Source: VAXT01 sp963698015 (lineage in GTDB: Bacteria; Actinomycetota; Thermoleophilia; Gaiellales; Gaiellaceae). From it: a stretch of 64,000 bases of DNA. The stretch's first letter is position 1, and the number at the start of each line of letters is the position of its first letter. The stretch lies in contig OY969109.1 of the NCBI GenBank assembly GCA_963698015.1, positions 2,418,001-2,482,000 of the forward strand, read 5' to 3'. Of this stretch, positions 55,673 to 63,124 are shown piece after piece. The position numbers were made by a program, and so were the translations under genes. A model generated the notes under the pieces. The model was not told where the DNA came from. It ran no database searches and saw only the letters and a program-made list of their open reading frames with translations.

Positions 55673-56197
55673 ATGAGACACAAGCTCCCACTCGCCTTTG
55701 CGCTGACCGCGCTCGTCGTGGCCGCGCTGGGGTGGACGTCGATGGCCGGAACCACGAGCTCACCTCGCGCACGAAGCGGCGCAGGATCGTGGGCGGGCAC
55801 GGAGAAGGCTACACTAGCGCCGTTGCACGCTCGCGCCGCTCAGGCGACACCGCGTCGCGGACCGCGCGGGCGGCGTGGACCACGTGGTCCTCGGGGACGG
55901 ATCGGGCCGCCAGGTCCTGCTGGGGCGACGAACGTGACCACGGGTTCGTTTGCGAACTCAGTCCCCGCCGAGAGCGCCGTCTGGGCGTGGCAGGGATGCC
56001 CGGCGGGGGCACGCGCAACCGGGGGTGGAGTTCGGACCGACAACCCGAATCTCTTGCTCTACGAGAGTTACCCGGTGGACGCGAGCGGAAATCCGCTGGC
56101 TGACGGTCAGACTCCGGCGGCCTGGAAGGTCGGGGTCGAGAACTACTCTCAAGGGGCGATTCCGTTCACGGTCTACGTCATCTGCGCGGCGCCGTAG
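55673..56197 (+). CDS. secreted protein with a short collagen-like segment
   Basis: A 174-aa exported protein. Signal peptide: FALTALVVAALGWTSMAG. Residues about 60-84 are eight Gly-X-Y triplets (GPRGRRGPRGPRGRIGPPGP and on), unusually Arg-rich, followed by a roughly 90-residue domain with ATGGGVRTDNPNLLLYESYP and a Cys pair. It is typical of surface proteins in Thermoleophilia. GGAAGGAAGGGAG precedes the ATG. Function is unknown. Confidence 0.8.
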   Translation: MRHKLPLAFALTALVVAALGWTSMAGTTSSPRARSGAGSWAGTEKATLAPLHARAAQATPRRGPRGRRGPRGPRGRIGPPGPAGATNVTTGSFANSVPAESAVWAWQGCPAGARATGGGVRTDNPNLLLYESYPVDASGNPLADGQTPAAWKVGVENYSQGAIPFTVYVICAAP

Positions 56198-56229
56198 CCA
56201 AACGCCGTACTAAGAACTTATCCGCCAGA

Positions 56230-56264
56230 CACGAGGGGGCCGGCACCTGCGGGGCCCCCTCGTG
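56230..56264 (+). terminator. strong hairpin after the collagen-like gene
   Basis: Twelve-bp perfect stem CACGAGGGGGCC / GGCCCCCTCGTG with an 11-nt loop, 33 nt past the stop. There is no T-run, only TTA. Confidence 0.65.
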
Positions 56265-56426
56265 TTACGGGCACCCGGACGCAGAACGGCGGGTTTCAGC
56301 GCTATTTGCTGCCCATTCACGGTTAGCCGCAGTATCGAACCGATCATCTTCGATCCTATACAGATGCTCTACGCCGATCGCCCGAGATCCGGTTTGCGTC
56401 GGGACGGTGCGCGAGAGGAGCCTTGC

Positions 56427-56432
56427 TATCCT
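56427..56432 (+). promoter_or_regulatory. -10 hexamer TATCCT of the rimP-nusA-infB operon
   Basis: TATCCT predicts a start near 56440 and a leader of about 58 nt that contains two adjacent hairpins. The -35 is not obvious. Confidence 0.5.
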
Positions 56433-56442
56433 GGGATCACCA

Positions 56443-56463
56443 CATTTCAGGCAGTTCGAAATG
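56443..56463 (+). promoter_or_regulatory. leader hairpin 1 before rimP
   Basis: CATTTC (56443-56448) pairs with GAAATG (56458-56463). Its last G is also the first base of the terminator stem, so the two structures cannot both form fully. Confidence 0.5.
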
Positions 56464-56486
56464 GGCGCGCCGCGCCCGTTTTTTTT
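56463..56486 (+). terminator. intrinsic terminator inside the rimP leader
   Basis: GGGCG-CGCCG-CGCCC hairpin followed by G and eight T residues, ending 11 nt before the rimP GTG. It lies downstream of the likely promoter and upstream of the first gene, so it is an attenuator rather than an operon terminator. Confidence 0.8.
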
Positions 56487-56497
56487 GAGAGGGCAAC

Positions 56498-56935
56498 GTG
56501 ACGGATCTCTACGACAAGGAACGGACTCTGTACCGCGAGGTCTCCTCGCGCGTCGAGCGGAGCCTGCCCGGAGTCGAGGTCCTCGCGCTCGAGCTCTCCG
56601 GCCCGGCGCGGATGACGGTCTTCGTCGACCATCCGCGGGGGGTCGACCACGAGCTCTGTGAGCGCGTCACCGAGACCCTCCGCGACTATCTGAACAAGTA
56701 CGCGATCGACGTCTCGTCTCCGGGCACGGAGCCCCCGTTGAGGCGTCGTCCGCACTTCGAGCGCGTCGTCGGCCGAACGGTGTCCGTTCGAACGGCCGAC
56801 CGCAAGCGGGTTCGTGGCCAGCTCGTCGGCGCGGGTGAGCAAACGCTCCGTGTCGACCCCGGCAAGGGCGACCCGGTCGAGATCCCGTACGACTCGATCG
56901 TGCGAGGAAACCTGATCGAGGAGGGAGCGAGATGA
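56498..56935 (+). CDS. rimP: ribosome maturation factor RimP
   Basis: A 145-aa factor for 30S subunit maturation. LEVLALELSGPARMTVFVDH-type strand, CERVTETLRDYL, and YAIDVSSPGTEPPLRRRPHF (the conserved VSSPGxxRPL region, with T-E-P here) followed by an Sm-like C-terminal domain. GAGAGGG precedes the GTG at 56498. It is first in the rimP-nusA-ylxR-infB operon, with an intrinsic terminator in its leader. The end overlaps nusA (ATGA). Confidence 0.94.
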   Translation: MTDLYDKERTLYREVSSRVERSLPGVEVLALELSGPARMTVFVDHPRGVDHELCERVTETLRDYLNKYAIDVSSPGTEPPLRRRPHFERVVGRTVSVRTADRKRVRGQLVGAGEQTLRVDPGKGDPVEIPYDSIVRGNLIEEGAR

Positions 56936-58458
56936 CCAGAGAGATCATCGAGGCGGTTCGCGTCATCGAGAAGGAGAAGGGGATCGACGGCGAGACCCTG
57001 ATCAACGCCCTCGAGGACGCACTCCTGGCCGCGTACAAGAAGACCCCCGGCGCCTCGCGCCACGCCACGGTCGAGCTCGACAACGAAGGCGACTTCCGCG
57101 TCTACTCGATCGAGCTGCCCTCCGACATCGAGGAGCGCCTGATCGAAGAGGCGCGCGAGCGTGCGCTCACCGAGCTCGAGGCGCTCGAGGCCGAGAACGG
57201 CGAGCGCTCGCACACGCTGATCAACGACGAGGACCTGGACATCGACTGGTCCGAGGTGCCCGAGGACCAGGTCAAGCGCGCGGACGTGACCCCGCACGAC
57301 TTCGGGCGCATCGCCGCGCAGACCGCGAAGCAGGTGATCCTGCAGCGCATCCGCGAGGCCGAGCGCGAGATGATGTACGACGAGTACGTCGACCGGGTGA
57401 CCGAGGTCGTGACCGGCATCGTCCAGCAGGCGGGCGACCGCAACAACGTGCTCGTCGACCTCGGCAAGGTCGAGGCACTGCTCCCGCGCTCCGAGCAGGT
57501 GGACGGCGAGCGATACGAGCAGGGCAGCCGCATCAAGGCTGTCATCACCGAGGTGCGCTCCGGGACGAAGGGCCCGCAGGTGATCCTGTCGCGGCGCGAT
57601 CCCGAGCTGATCCGCACGCTGTTCGAGATCGAGGTGCCGGAGATCGCCGACGGGCTCGTCGAGATCCGCGGCGTGGCCCGCGAGCCCGGGTACCGCTCGA
57701 AGATCGCCGTCGAGTCGCACGCCCAGGGCGTCGACCCGGTCGGCGCGTGCGTCGGGCCGCGAGGCTCGCGTGTGCGCATGGTCGTCTCCGAGCTGCGCGG
57801 GGAGAAGATCGACATCATCCCGTGGAACACCGAGCCGGCGCGCTTCATCGCGAAGGCGCTCTCGCCTGCGCGCGTGCGCGAGGTGCTCGTCGACGACGAG
57901 ACGAAGGAGGCGACGGTGATCGTCCCCGAGGACCAGCTCGCGCTGGCGATCGGCAAGGAGGGCTTGAACGCCCGCCTGGCCGCGCGCCTGACGGGGTGGA
58001 AGGTGGACATCCAGTCCGACGCCGAGTTCGCCCAGGCCGAGGCCGAGGCCGCGTTCGCAGGCGGCGACTCGGGCGAGGAGTTCTCCGGTCGCTGTATCGC
58101 GATCCTCGCCAACGGCAAGCGCTGCCCGAACGCCGCATTGCCGGGCTCCCGCTTCTGCGGAATCTCCGCGCACCGCGAGCTCGCGGCGCGCGAGGCCGCC
58201 GGCGAGGAGCTGGAGGCGTCGCAGGTCGTCGGCGGGGTCAGCGACGAGCCCGAGGAAGTGGAGGAGGCTCCGGCCGAGGACGTTCCGGTCGAGGCGGAGG
58301 TGGCGGCTGCGGCGCTGCCCGAGACCCAGGAGGAGCAGGAGCCTGTCGCCGAGGCGGAGTCGGAGGCCGAGGAGCCGCAGGAGGCTCCCGTCGAGGCCGA
58401 GGTGCCCGTCGCCGTCGAGGAGACGGTCTCCGAAGGAGACGAGCCTTCGACCGCGTGA
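56932..58458 (+). CDS. nusA: transcription factor NusA with extra zinc-type and acidic C-terminus
   Basis: A 508-aa elongation/termination factor. Order: N-terminal polymerase-binding domain (IEKEKGIDGETLINALEDAL), S1 domain (YEQGSRIKAVITEV), two KH domains (DPVGACVGPRGSRVRMVVSE and QLALAIGKEGLNARLAARL). After about residue 385 comes GRCIAILANGKRCPNAALPG and SRFCGISAHREL, a C-x8-C-x10-C-x4-H pattern like small zinc modules, then an almost pure Glu/Ala/Val tail of about 80 residues. These extras are not in E. coli NusA. Confidence 0.95.
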   Translation: MTREIIEAVRVIEKEKGIDGETLINALEDALLAAYKKTPGASRHATVELDNEGDFRVYSIELPSDIEERLIEEARERALTELEALEAENGERSHTLINDEDLDIDWSEVPEDQVKRADVTPHDFGRIAAQTAKQVILQRIREAEREMMYDEYVDRVTEVVTGIVQQAGDRNNVLVDLGKVEALLPRSEQVDGERYEQGSRIKAVITEVRSGTKGPQVILSRRDPELIRTLFEIEVPEIADGLVEIRGVAREPGYRSKIAVESHAQGVDPVGACVGPRGSRVRMVVSELRGEKIDIIPWNTEPARFIAKALSPARVREVLVDDETKEATVIVPEDQLALAIGKEGLNARLAARLTGWKVDIQSDAEFAQAEAEAAFAGGDSGEEFSGRCIAILANGKRCPNAALPGSRFCGISAHRELAAREAAGEELEASQVVGGVSDEPEEVEEAPAEDVPVEAEVAAAALPETQEEQEPVAEAESEAEEPQEAPVEAEVPVAVEETVSEGDEPSTA

Positions 58459-58712
58459 TGTCGGCGCCGATCCGGACCTGCACGGGGTGCGGCCGGAAGG
58501 CGCCGAAGGCAGAGCTGATCCGCTTCGTCGCGCGGGACGGGGTGCTGACTCCGGGCGGGCACGCACCGGGGCGAGGCGTCTACACCTGCCGGCGGCTCCA
58601 GTGCTTCGAGCGCGCCGCCGCGAACCGCGGATTCGCCCGCACGCTGCGAACACCGGTCCGGGTCGATCAAGATCTAGCTCGCCTCTACACTAGTGAGGAC
58701 AGAAATGGCTGA
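58458..58712 (+). CDS. ylxR: YlxR (DUF448) RNA-binding protein
   Basis: An 84-aa basic protein with RTCTGCGRKAPKAELIRFVA and GRGVYTCRRLQCFERAA, the DUF448 fold with its conserved Cys pair and GRGAY/VY motif. It is the standard gene between nusA and infB and has been implicated in RNA binding and RNase P regulation. ATG 58458 overlaps the nusA stop (TGATG); the end overlaps the infB start. Confidence 0.92.
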   Translation: MSAPIRTCTGCGRKAPKAELIRFVARDGVLTPGGHAPGRGVYTCRRLQCFERAAANRGFARTLRTPVRVDQDLARLYTSEDRNG

Positions 58713-60687
58713 TTCAAAGGGAAACTCGAAAGGGAACCGGCCGAAAAGGCCCGTCCGCCCGCGCCAGGCGCCCGGCGGCCGCAAGCGCCGCGTCGTGATC
58801 GACAGCGGCGCCGCCAGGCCGCGCCAGGACTCACGCCAGGCGCGCGAGCGCACCGAGCCGCGGCCGAAGTCGCAGCCCGGCCCACAGCCGACCGGCCCCG
58901 TCACGGTTCCCTCGGGCGTCTCCGTCAAGGACCTGTCCCAGGCGCTCGGCGTCGCGGCGGCTCAGATCATCAAGATCATGATGGGCCTCGGGGAGATGGT
59001 CACGATCACGCAGTCGCTCTCCGACGAGGCCGTGCAGCTGATCGCCACCGAGGTCAAGCGCGACGTGACGATCAAGCACGTCGCCGAGGAGGAAGAGCTC
59101 CCGGAGGTCTACGAGGACGCGCCCGAGGATCTCGTCGACCGGCCGCCCGTGGTCACGATCATGGGCCACGTCGACCACGGGAAGACGACATTGCTGGACG
59201 CGATCCGCGAGTCGTCGGTCGTCGAGACCGAGGCCGGCGGGATCACGCAGCACATCGGCGCGTACCAGGTCGAGCACAACGGCCGCAAGATCACGTTCCT
59301 CGACACTCCGGGCCACGAGGCGTTCACCGCGATGCGCGCCCGCGGCGCGAAGGTGACGGACATCGCCGTGCTCGTCGTCGCCGCCGACGACGGAGTCAAG
59401 CCGCAGACACAGGAGTCGATCGCCCATGCGCGGGCCGCCGAGGTTCCGATCGTCGTCGCCGTGAACAAGGTCGACAAGCCCGACGCGGACCCGCAGCGCG
59501 TCCGCCAGGAGCTCGTCAACGAAGATCTCCAGCCCGAGGAGTGGGGTGGATCGACGCAGTTCTCCGACGTCTCCGCCCGCGAGAAGCAGAACCTCGACGA
59601 CCTGCTCGAGAAGGTGCTCCTCGTCGCGGACGCGGAGCTCGAGCTGAAGGCGAACCCGAAGGCCGAGGCCTCGGGGCCGATCATCGAGTCGCGCCTCGAC
59701 GTGGGCCGCGGCCCGGTGGCGACGATGCTCGTGCAGCGCGGCACCCTCAACGTCGGCGATCCGATCGTGGCCGGCGACTCCTGGGGCAAGGTGCGCGCCC
59801 TGCACACGTACCGCGGAGAGAAGGCCGGCGCGGCGGGCCCGGGCGATCCGGTCGAGATCATTGGCTTCGACCAGCCGCCGGCCGCAGGCGAGTACGCCCA
59901 CGTGGTCGAGAACGACCGCCAGGCGCGACACCTCGCGCAGGTGCGCGGCGAGCGGGTTCGGCGCGAGCAGCTGGCCCAGCGCCGCCCGGCCGGAGTCTCG
60001 CTGGACACGCTCTTCTCGCAGATGCAGGAGGGCGCCGTCCAGGACCTGAACCTCGTGATCAAGGCGGACGTGGACGGATCGGTCGAGGCCGCCGTCTCCG
60101 AGCTCCAGAAGATCCAGCACCCGGAAGTGCGCGTGAACGTGATCCACACGGGCGTCGGCGGCATCTCCGAGAACGACGTGATGCTCGCGACCGCCTCCAA
60201 CGCGATGATCGTCGGCTTCAACGTGCGGCCGAACGCGGAGGCGCGGGCGCTGGCCGAGCGCGAGGGCGTCGAGATCCGTACCTACAACGTGATCTACCGT
60301 CTGACCGAGGACATCGAGCAGGCGCTCGTCGGCATGCTGAAGCCGGTCACGACCGAGGAGACGCTCGGCGAGGCCGAGGTGCGGGCGTTGTTCCGCGTCT
60401 CCCGGCTCGGGACGATCGCGGGCTCGTACGTCACGACCGGTGTCGTGCGCCGGAACGCGAAGGTGCGCGTCGTCCGCGACGGGACGGTCATCTATGACAC
60501 GACGATCTCGCAGCTGAAGCGCTTCAAGGACGACGTCCGCGAGGTCGAGGAAGGCTTCGAGTGCGGCATCCTTCTGGACGGCTTCAACGACGTGAAGGAA
60601 GGCGACGTGCTCGAGGTCTACGAGGTGCGCGAGGTGGAGCGCACCGACCTGAGCGCCGCCCCGGCCGCGACTCCCGCAGCGACCTAA
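58705..60687 (+). CDS. infB: translation initiation factor IF-2
   Basis: A 660-aa GTPase that brings fMet-tRNA to the 30S subunit. A short basic N-terminal region precedes IF2_N (VSVKDLSQALGVAAAQIIKI). The G domain has TIMGHVDHGKTTLLDAIR (G1), GGITQHIGAYQV (G2), LDTPGHEAFTAMRARGAKV (G3) and VAVNKVDKPDAD (G4); domains II-IV follow to DVLEVYEVREVERT. ATG 58705 has GAGGAC upstream; GTG 58693 is an alternative. TACACT at 58686 may be an internal promoter. Confidence 0.97.
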   Translation: MADSKGNSKGNRPKRPVRPRQAPGGRKRRVVIDSGAARPRQDSRQARERTEPRPKSQPGPQPTGPVTVPSGVSVKDLSQALGVAAAQIIKIMMGLGEMVTITQSLSDEAVQLIATEVKRDVTIKHVAEEEELPEVYEDAPEDLVDRPPVVTIMGHVDHGKTTLLDAIRESSVVETEAGGITQHIGAYQVEHNGRKITFLDTPGHEAFTAMRARGAKVTDIAVLVVAADDGVKPQTQESIAHARAAEVPIVVAVNKVDKPDADPQRVRQELVNEDLQPEEWGGSTQFSDVSAREKQNLDDLLEKVLLVADAELELKANPKAEASGPIIESRLDVGRGPVATMLVQRGTLNVGDPIVAGDSWGKVRALHTYRGEKAGAAGPGDPVEIIGFDQPPAAGEYAHVVENDRQARHLAQVRGERVRREQLAQRRPAGVSLDTLFSQMQEGAVQDLNLVIKADVDGSVEAAVSELQKIQHPEVRVNVIHTGVGGISENDVMLATASNAMIVGFNVRPNAEARALAEREGVEIRTYNVIYRLTEDIEQALVGMLKPVTTEETLGEAEVRALFRVSRLGTIAGSYVTTGVVRRNAKVRVVRDGTVIYDTTISQLKRFKDDVREVEEGFECGILLDGFNDVKEGDVLEVYEVREVERTDLSAAPAATPAAT

Positions 60688-60724
60688 CCGCCGTCTCCCA
60701 CACCGGTTGTCGCGACGATCCGGA

Positions 60725-60757
60725 GACATGTCCGGTGCCTGGCACGGGACATGTCCC
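60725..60757 (+). repeat. family E palindrome, copy 1
   Basis: GGTGCCTGGCAC core with GACATGTCC and GGGACATGTCC arms. The outer arms match family A elements, the core does not. It lies between infB and the DUF503 gene. Confidence 0.65.
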
Positions 60758-60792
60758 TAGTCCGTGGCGAAAGGCGGCCTCACGGCTGTTAG

Positions 60793-60830
60793 CCATGTCC
60801 ATACAGGACCTGGCCGGTGCCAGGCACCGG
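60793..60830 (+). repeat. family E palindrome, copy 2
   Basis: CCGGTGCCAGGCACCGG (60814-60830) is a perfect palindrome apart from the central base, preceded by CATGTCC and GGACCTGG pieces that recall family A. It ends 14 nt before the -10 of the DUF503 gene. Confidence 0.65.
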
Positions 60831-60844
60831 ACGGCGCTCGTTGG

Positions 60845-60850
60845 GACAAT
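60845..60850 (+). promoter_or_regulatory. -10 hexamer GACAAT, leaderless start
   Basis: GACAAT, 6 nt, then ATG 60857. It splits the operon into an upstream and a downstream transcription unit. Confidence 0.5.
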
Positions 60851-60856
60851 GCCCGG

Positions 60857-61156
60857 ATGGCCGCGGGCTGGATCGGGATCCTCACCGTCGAGCTCCATTT
60901 CCCGGAGGCGGGGTCGCTGAAGGGCAAGCGCAAGTACGTGAAGTCGGCGAAGGCGCAGCTGCAGAACCGCTTCGGCGCGTCGGTCGCGGAGGTCGACCAC
61001 CACGAGAAGTGGCAGCGCACCCGGCTCACGGTCGCGTGCGTGGCGCGCGAGCACAACGACGCGGAGCGCCTGCTGGAGGAAGCGGTCCGTTACCTCAATG
61101 GCCAGGAGTACGAGCTCGTGTCCGCTGAGAAAGAGATCGTAGGGACCGATGACTGA
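60857..61156 (+). CDS. DUF503 (YlxP-like) protein
   Basis: A 99-aa protein: IGILTVELHFPEAGSLKGKR, KSAKAQLQNRFGASVAEVDH and LTVACVAREHNDAERLLEEA, the DUF503 pattern. It is a regular neighbour of infB and rbfA with no proven function; ribosome-associated roles are suspected. Its end overlaps rbfA by 8 nt. Confidence 0.9.
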   Translation: MAAGWIGILTVELHFPEAGSLKGKRKYVKSAKAQLQNRFGASVAEVDHHEKWQRTRLTVACVAREHNDAERLLEEAVRYLNGQEYELVSAEKEIVGTDD

Positions 61157-61496
61157 GCGCATGCGCCGCGTGAACGAGGCAATCCGGGAGACGCTCGCGG
61201 AGGCGATCGGCGAGCTCAAGGACCCGCGGATCGGGTTCGTGACCGTGACCGGGGTCGAGACGTCGCCCGACCTCCGCCAGGCGAAGGTCTTCGTGAGCGT
61301 CCTCGGCAATGCGCGCAAGCGGGAGAACACGCTGGAGGGGCTCGAGTCCGCTCACGGAGTGCTCCAGCTCCGGCTGGCGACCGAGCTCAGGATGAAGCGG
61401 ACTCCGCTCCTGACGTTCGAATACGATCCCACGGTCGCGGAAGGCGTTCGAATGTCGCAGCTAATTGATGAGCTCGCCCCAGACGACAACAGCTGA
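61149..61496 (+). CDS. rbfA: ribosome-binding factor A
   Basis: A 115-aa cold-shock-related 30S assembly factor with a single KH-like domain: RMRRVNEAIRETLAEAIGEL, DPRIGFVTVTGVETSPDLRQ, AKVFVSVLG and LRMKRTPLLTFEYDPTVAEG. Length is normal. It overlaps both neighbours, which indicates translational coupling from DUF503 through nrnA. Confidence 0.95.
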   Translation: MTERMRRVNEAIRETLAEAIGELKDPRIGFVTVTGVETSPDLRQAKVFVSVLGNARKRENTLEGLESAHGVLQLRLATELRMKRTPLLTFEYDPTVAEGVRMSQLIDELAPDDNS

Positions 61497-62475
61497 GCTG
61501 AAAGCGGTCGCCGAGGCGATCCGCTCGCACGACCGCTTTCTGGTCACCACCCACGAGAATCCGGACGGAGACGCGCTCGGCTCGCTCTTGGCAATGACAT
61601 TGGCGCTCAAGGCGCTCGGCAAGGACGCGGTCATGTACCTGGCCGGCGAGGCGCCGCTGCCGCGCGAGTACTCGTGGATGCCGCTCGACGATCTACAGCG
61701 CAAGGTGCCAGACGATGCCGCGACGCGCGTCCTGCTCGCGCTCGACTGCGCGAACGAGAGCCGGCTCGGGCCCGATCCCGAGGTCCTGCACAGCGCGCCG
61801 CTCGTCATCAACGTCGACCATCACCACGACAACTCGCGCTTCGGCGCGGTCAATCTCGTCGTCGCGGACGCGTCGTCGACCGGCGAGATCGTGCGCGACC
61901 TCCTGGACGAGCTGGGCGTCGCGCTGACGCCCGAGATCGCGGAGGCGCTCTACATCGCCCTCGTCACCGACACGGGGCGCTTCCAGTACACGAACACGAC
62001 GCCGAAGGCCCTGCGCCTCGCCGCCGAGCTCGTCGAGGCTGGCGCGGACGTGCACAAGATCTTCCAGGATGTGTACGAGAGCGTCCAGTTCGCGAAACTG
62101 AAGCTGCTGGCGCGTGCACTCGAGCGGGCGGAGATCTACGAGGGCGGCCGGCTCGTGATCTCGTACCTGCTGCGCGGCGACTTCGCCGAGGTCGGCGCCG
62201 CCGAGCCCTACTCGGAGGGGATCATCGACTACCTGCGCGCCGTCGAGGGTGCGGACATGGCGGCGCTGATCCGTGAGCCGCCGCGCGGCGACGCGCCGAC
62301 CCGGCGCGTGAGCCTGCGCGCTTCCGCGGACGAGCTCGACGTCTCCAAGATCGCGCGCGCGTCCGGAGCGGGGGGTGGGCATCGTCAGGCGGCCGGGTTC
62401 TCGAGCAACGACTCGATCGAGGAGATCACCGAGTTCATCCGCCGCGAGTTCGCCGCTGCTCGCAATGGCTCGTAA
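61468..62475 (+). CDS. nrnA: DHH-family bifunctional oligoribonuclease / PAP phosphatase
   Basis: A 335-aa NrnA-type enzyme that degrades very short RNAs and pAp. DHH motifs: LVTTHENPDGDALGSLLAMT, LALDCANESRLGPD, INVDHHHDNSRFG (DHH) and ALVTDTGRFQYTNT; the DHHA1 domain ends with RASGAGGGHRQAAGFSSN (GGGH). ATG 61468 (TTG 61465 is possible) overlaps rbfA by 29 nt. Confidence 0.94.
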   Translation: MSSPQTTTAELKAVAEAIRSHDRFLVTTHENPDGDALGSLLAMTLALKALGKDAVMYLAGEAPLPREYSWMPLDDLQRKVPDDAATRVLLALDCANESRLGPDPEVLHSAPLVINVDHHHDNSRFGAVNLVVADASSTGEIVRDLLDELGVALTPEIAEALYIALVTDTGRFQYTNTTPKALRLAAELVEAGADVHKIFQDVYESVQFAKLKLLARALERAEIYEGGRLVISYLLRGDFAEVGAAEPYSEGIIDYLRAVEGADMAALIREPPRGDAPTRRVSLRASADELDVSKIARASGAGGGHRQAAGFSSNDSIEEITEFIRREFAAARNGS

Positions 62476-63124
62476 GGGATCCGCAACGCCAGCGGGGCTC
62501 GTCCTCTACGACAAGCCCGCCGGGCCGTCGTCGTTCGCGATCGTGCGGCAGCTGCGTGAGAAGACAGGCGCGCGGGCTGGGCATGCAGGGACGCTCGACC
62601 CGTTCGCGACCGGGCTCCTGCTCGTCCTGCTCGGGAGCTTCACGAAGGAGGCGCAGCGCTTTGTCGGGCTCACGAAGCGGTACGAGACGGCGGTCGACCT
62701 GTCGCGGACGACGTCCACCGGCGATCCGGAGGGCGACGTGGTCGAGGAGCACGAGCCTCCCTCGCTGCTCGAGCTGGAGGCTCGGCTGGACGCACTCCGC
62801 GGCGACGTCGACCTGAAGATCCCGGCGGCCTCGGCCGTGAAGATCCGCGGCGAGCGCGCGTACAAGCTGCACCGACGGGGCGTCGCGGTCGAGATGCCGA
62901 CGCGCCGGACGAGGGTCTACCAGCTAGAACTCGAGGAGTACGAGGAGCCCATTGCGCAGCTTTCGATGCTCCTCAGCTCGGGCGGCTACGTGCGAGCGGT
63001 GGCCGAGGCGCTCGGCGGCCACTGCGTCAGCCTGCGCCGGACGAGCGTCGGCCCCTTCGACGTCGACGACGCAGATCCTGAGCGGATCATCGAGCCGACC
63101 GACGCGCTGGCCGCGCTGGCATGA
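62465..63124 (+). CDS. truB: tRNA pseudouridine-55 synthase
   Basis: Makes pseudouridine 55 in the T-loop of tRNA. LVLYDKPAGPSSFAIVRQLR, RAGHAGTLDPFATGLLLVLL (catalytic Asp), KRYETAVDLSRTTSTGDPEG and PPAASAVKIRGERAYKLHR-type segment (here IPAASAVKIRG) are present. At 219 aa it lacks the C-terminal PUA-like domain of longer TruB proteins. ATG 62465 overlaps nrnA by 11 nt, and ribF overlaps its end (ATGA). Confidence 0.94.
   Translation: MARKGSATPAGLVLYDKPAGPSSFAIVRQLREKTGARAGHAGTLDPFATGLLLVLLGSFTKEAQRFVGLTKRYETAVDLSRTTSTGDPEGDVVEEHEPPSLLELEARLDALRGDVDLKIPAASAVKIRGERAYKLHRRGVAVEMPTRRTRVYQLELEEYEEPIAQLSMLLSSGGYVRAVAEALGGHCVSLRRTSVGPFDVDDADPERIIEPTDALAALA

Noticed and set aside
55636..56103. ATG exactly 6 nt after TAGCTT, a perfect leaderless layout
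   Set aside because: The frame it opens is a shadow of the collagen-like secreted protein, whose own ATG at 55673 has a strong ribosome site and a signal peptide; TAGCTT is kept only as the probable promoter of that gene.
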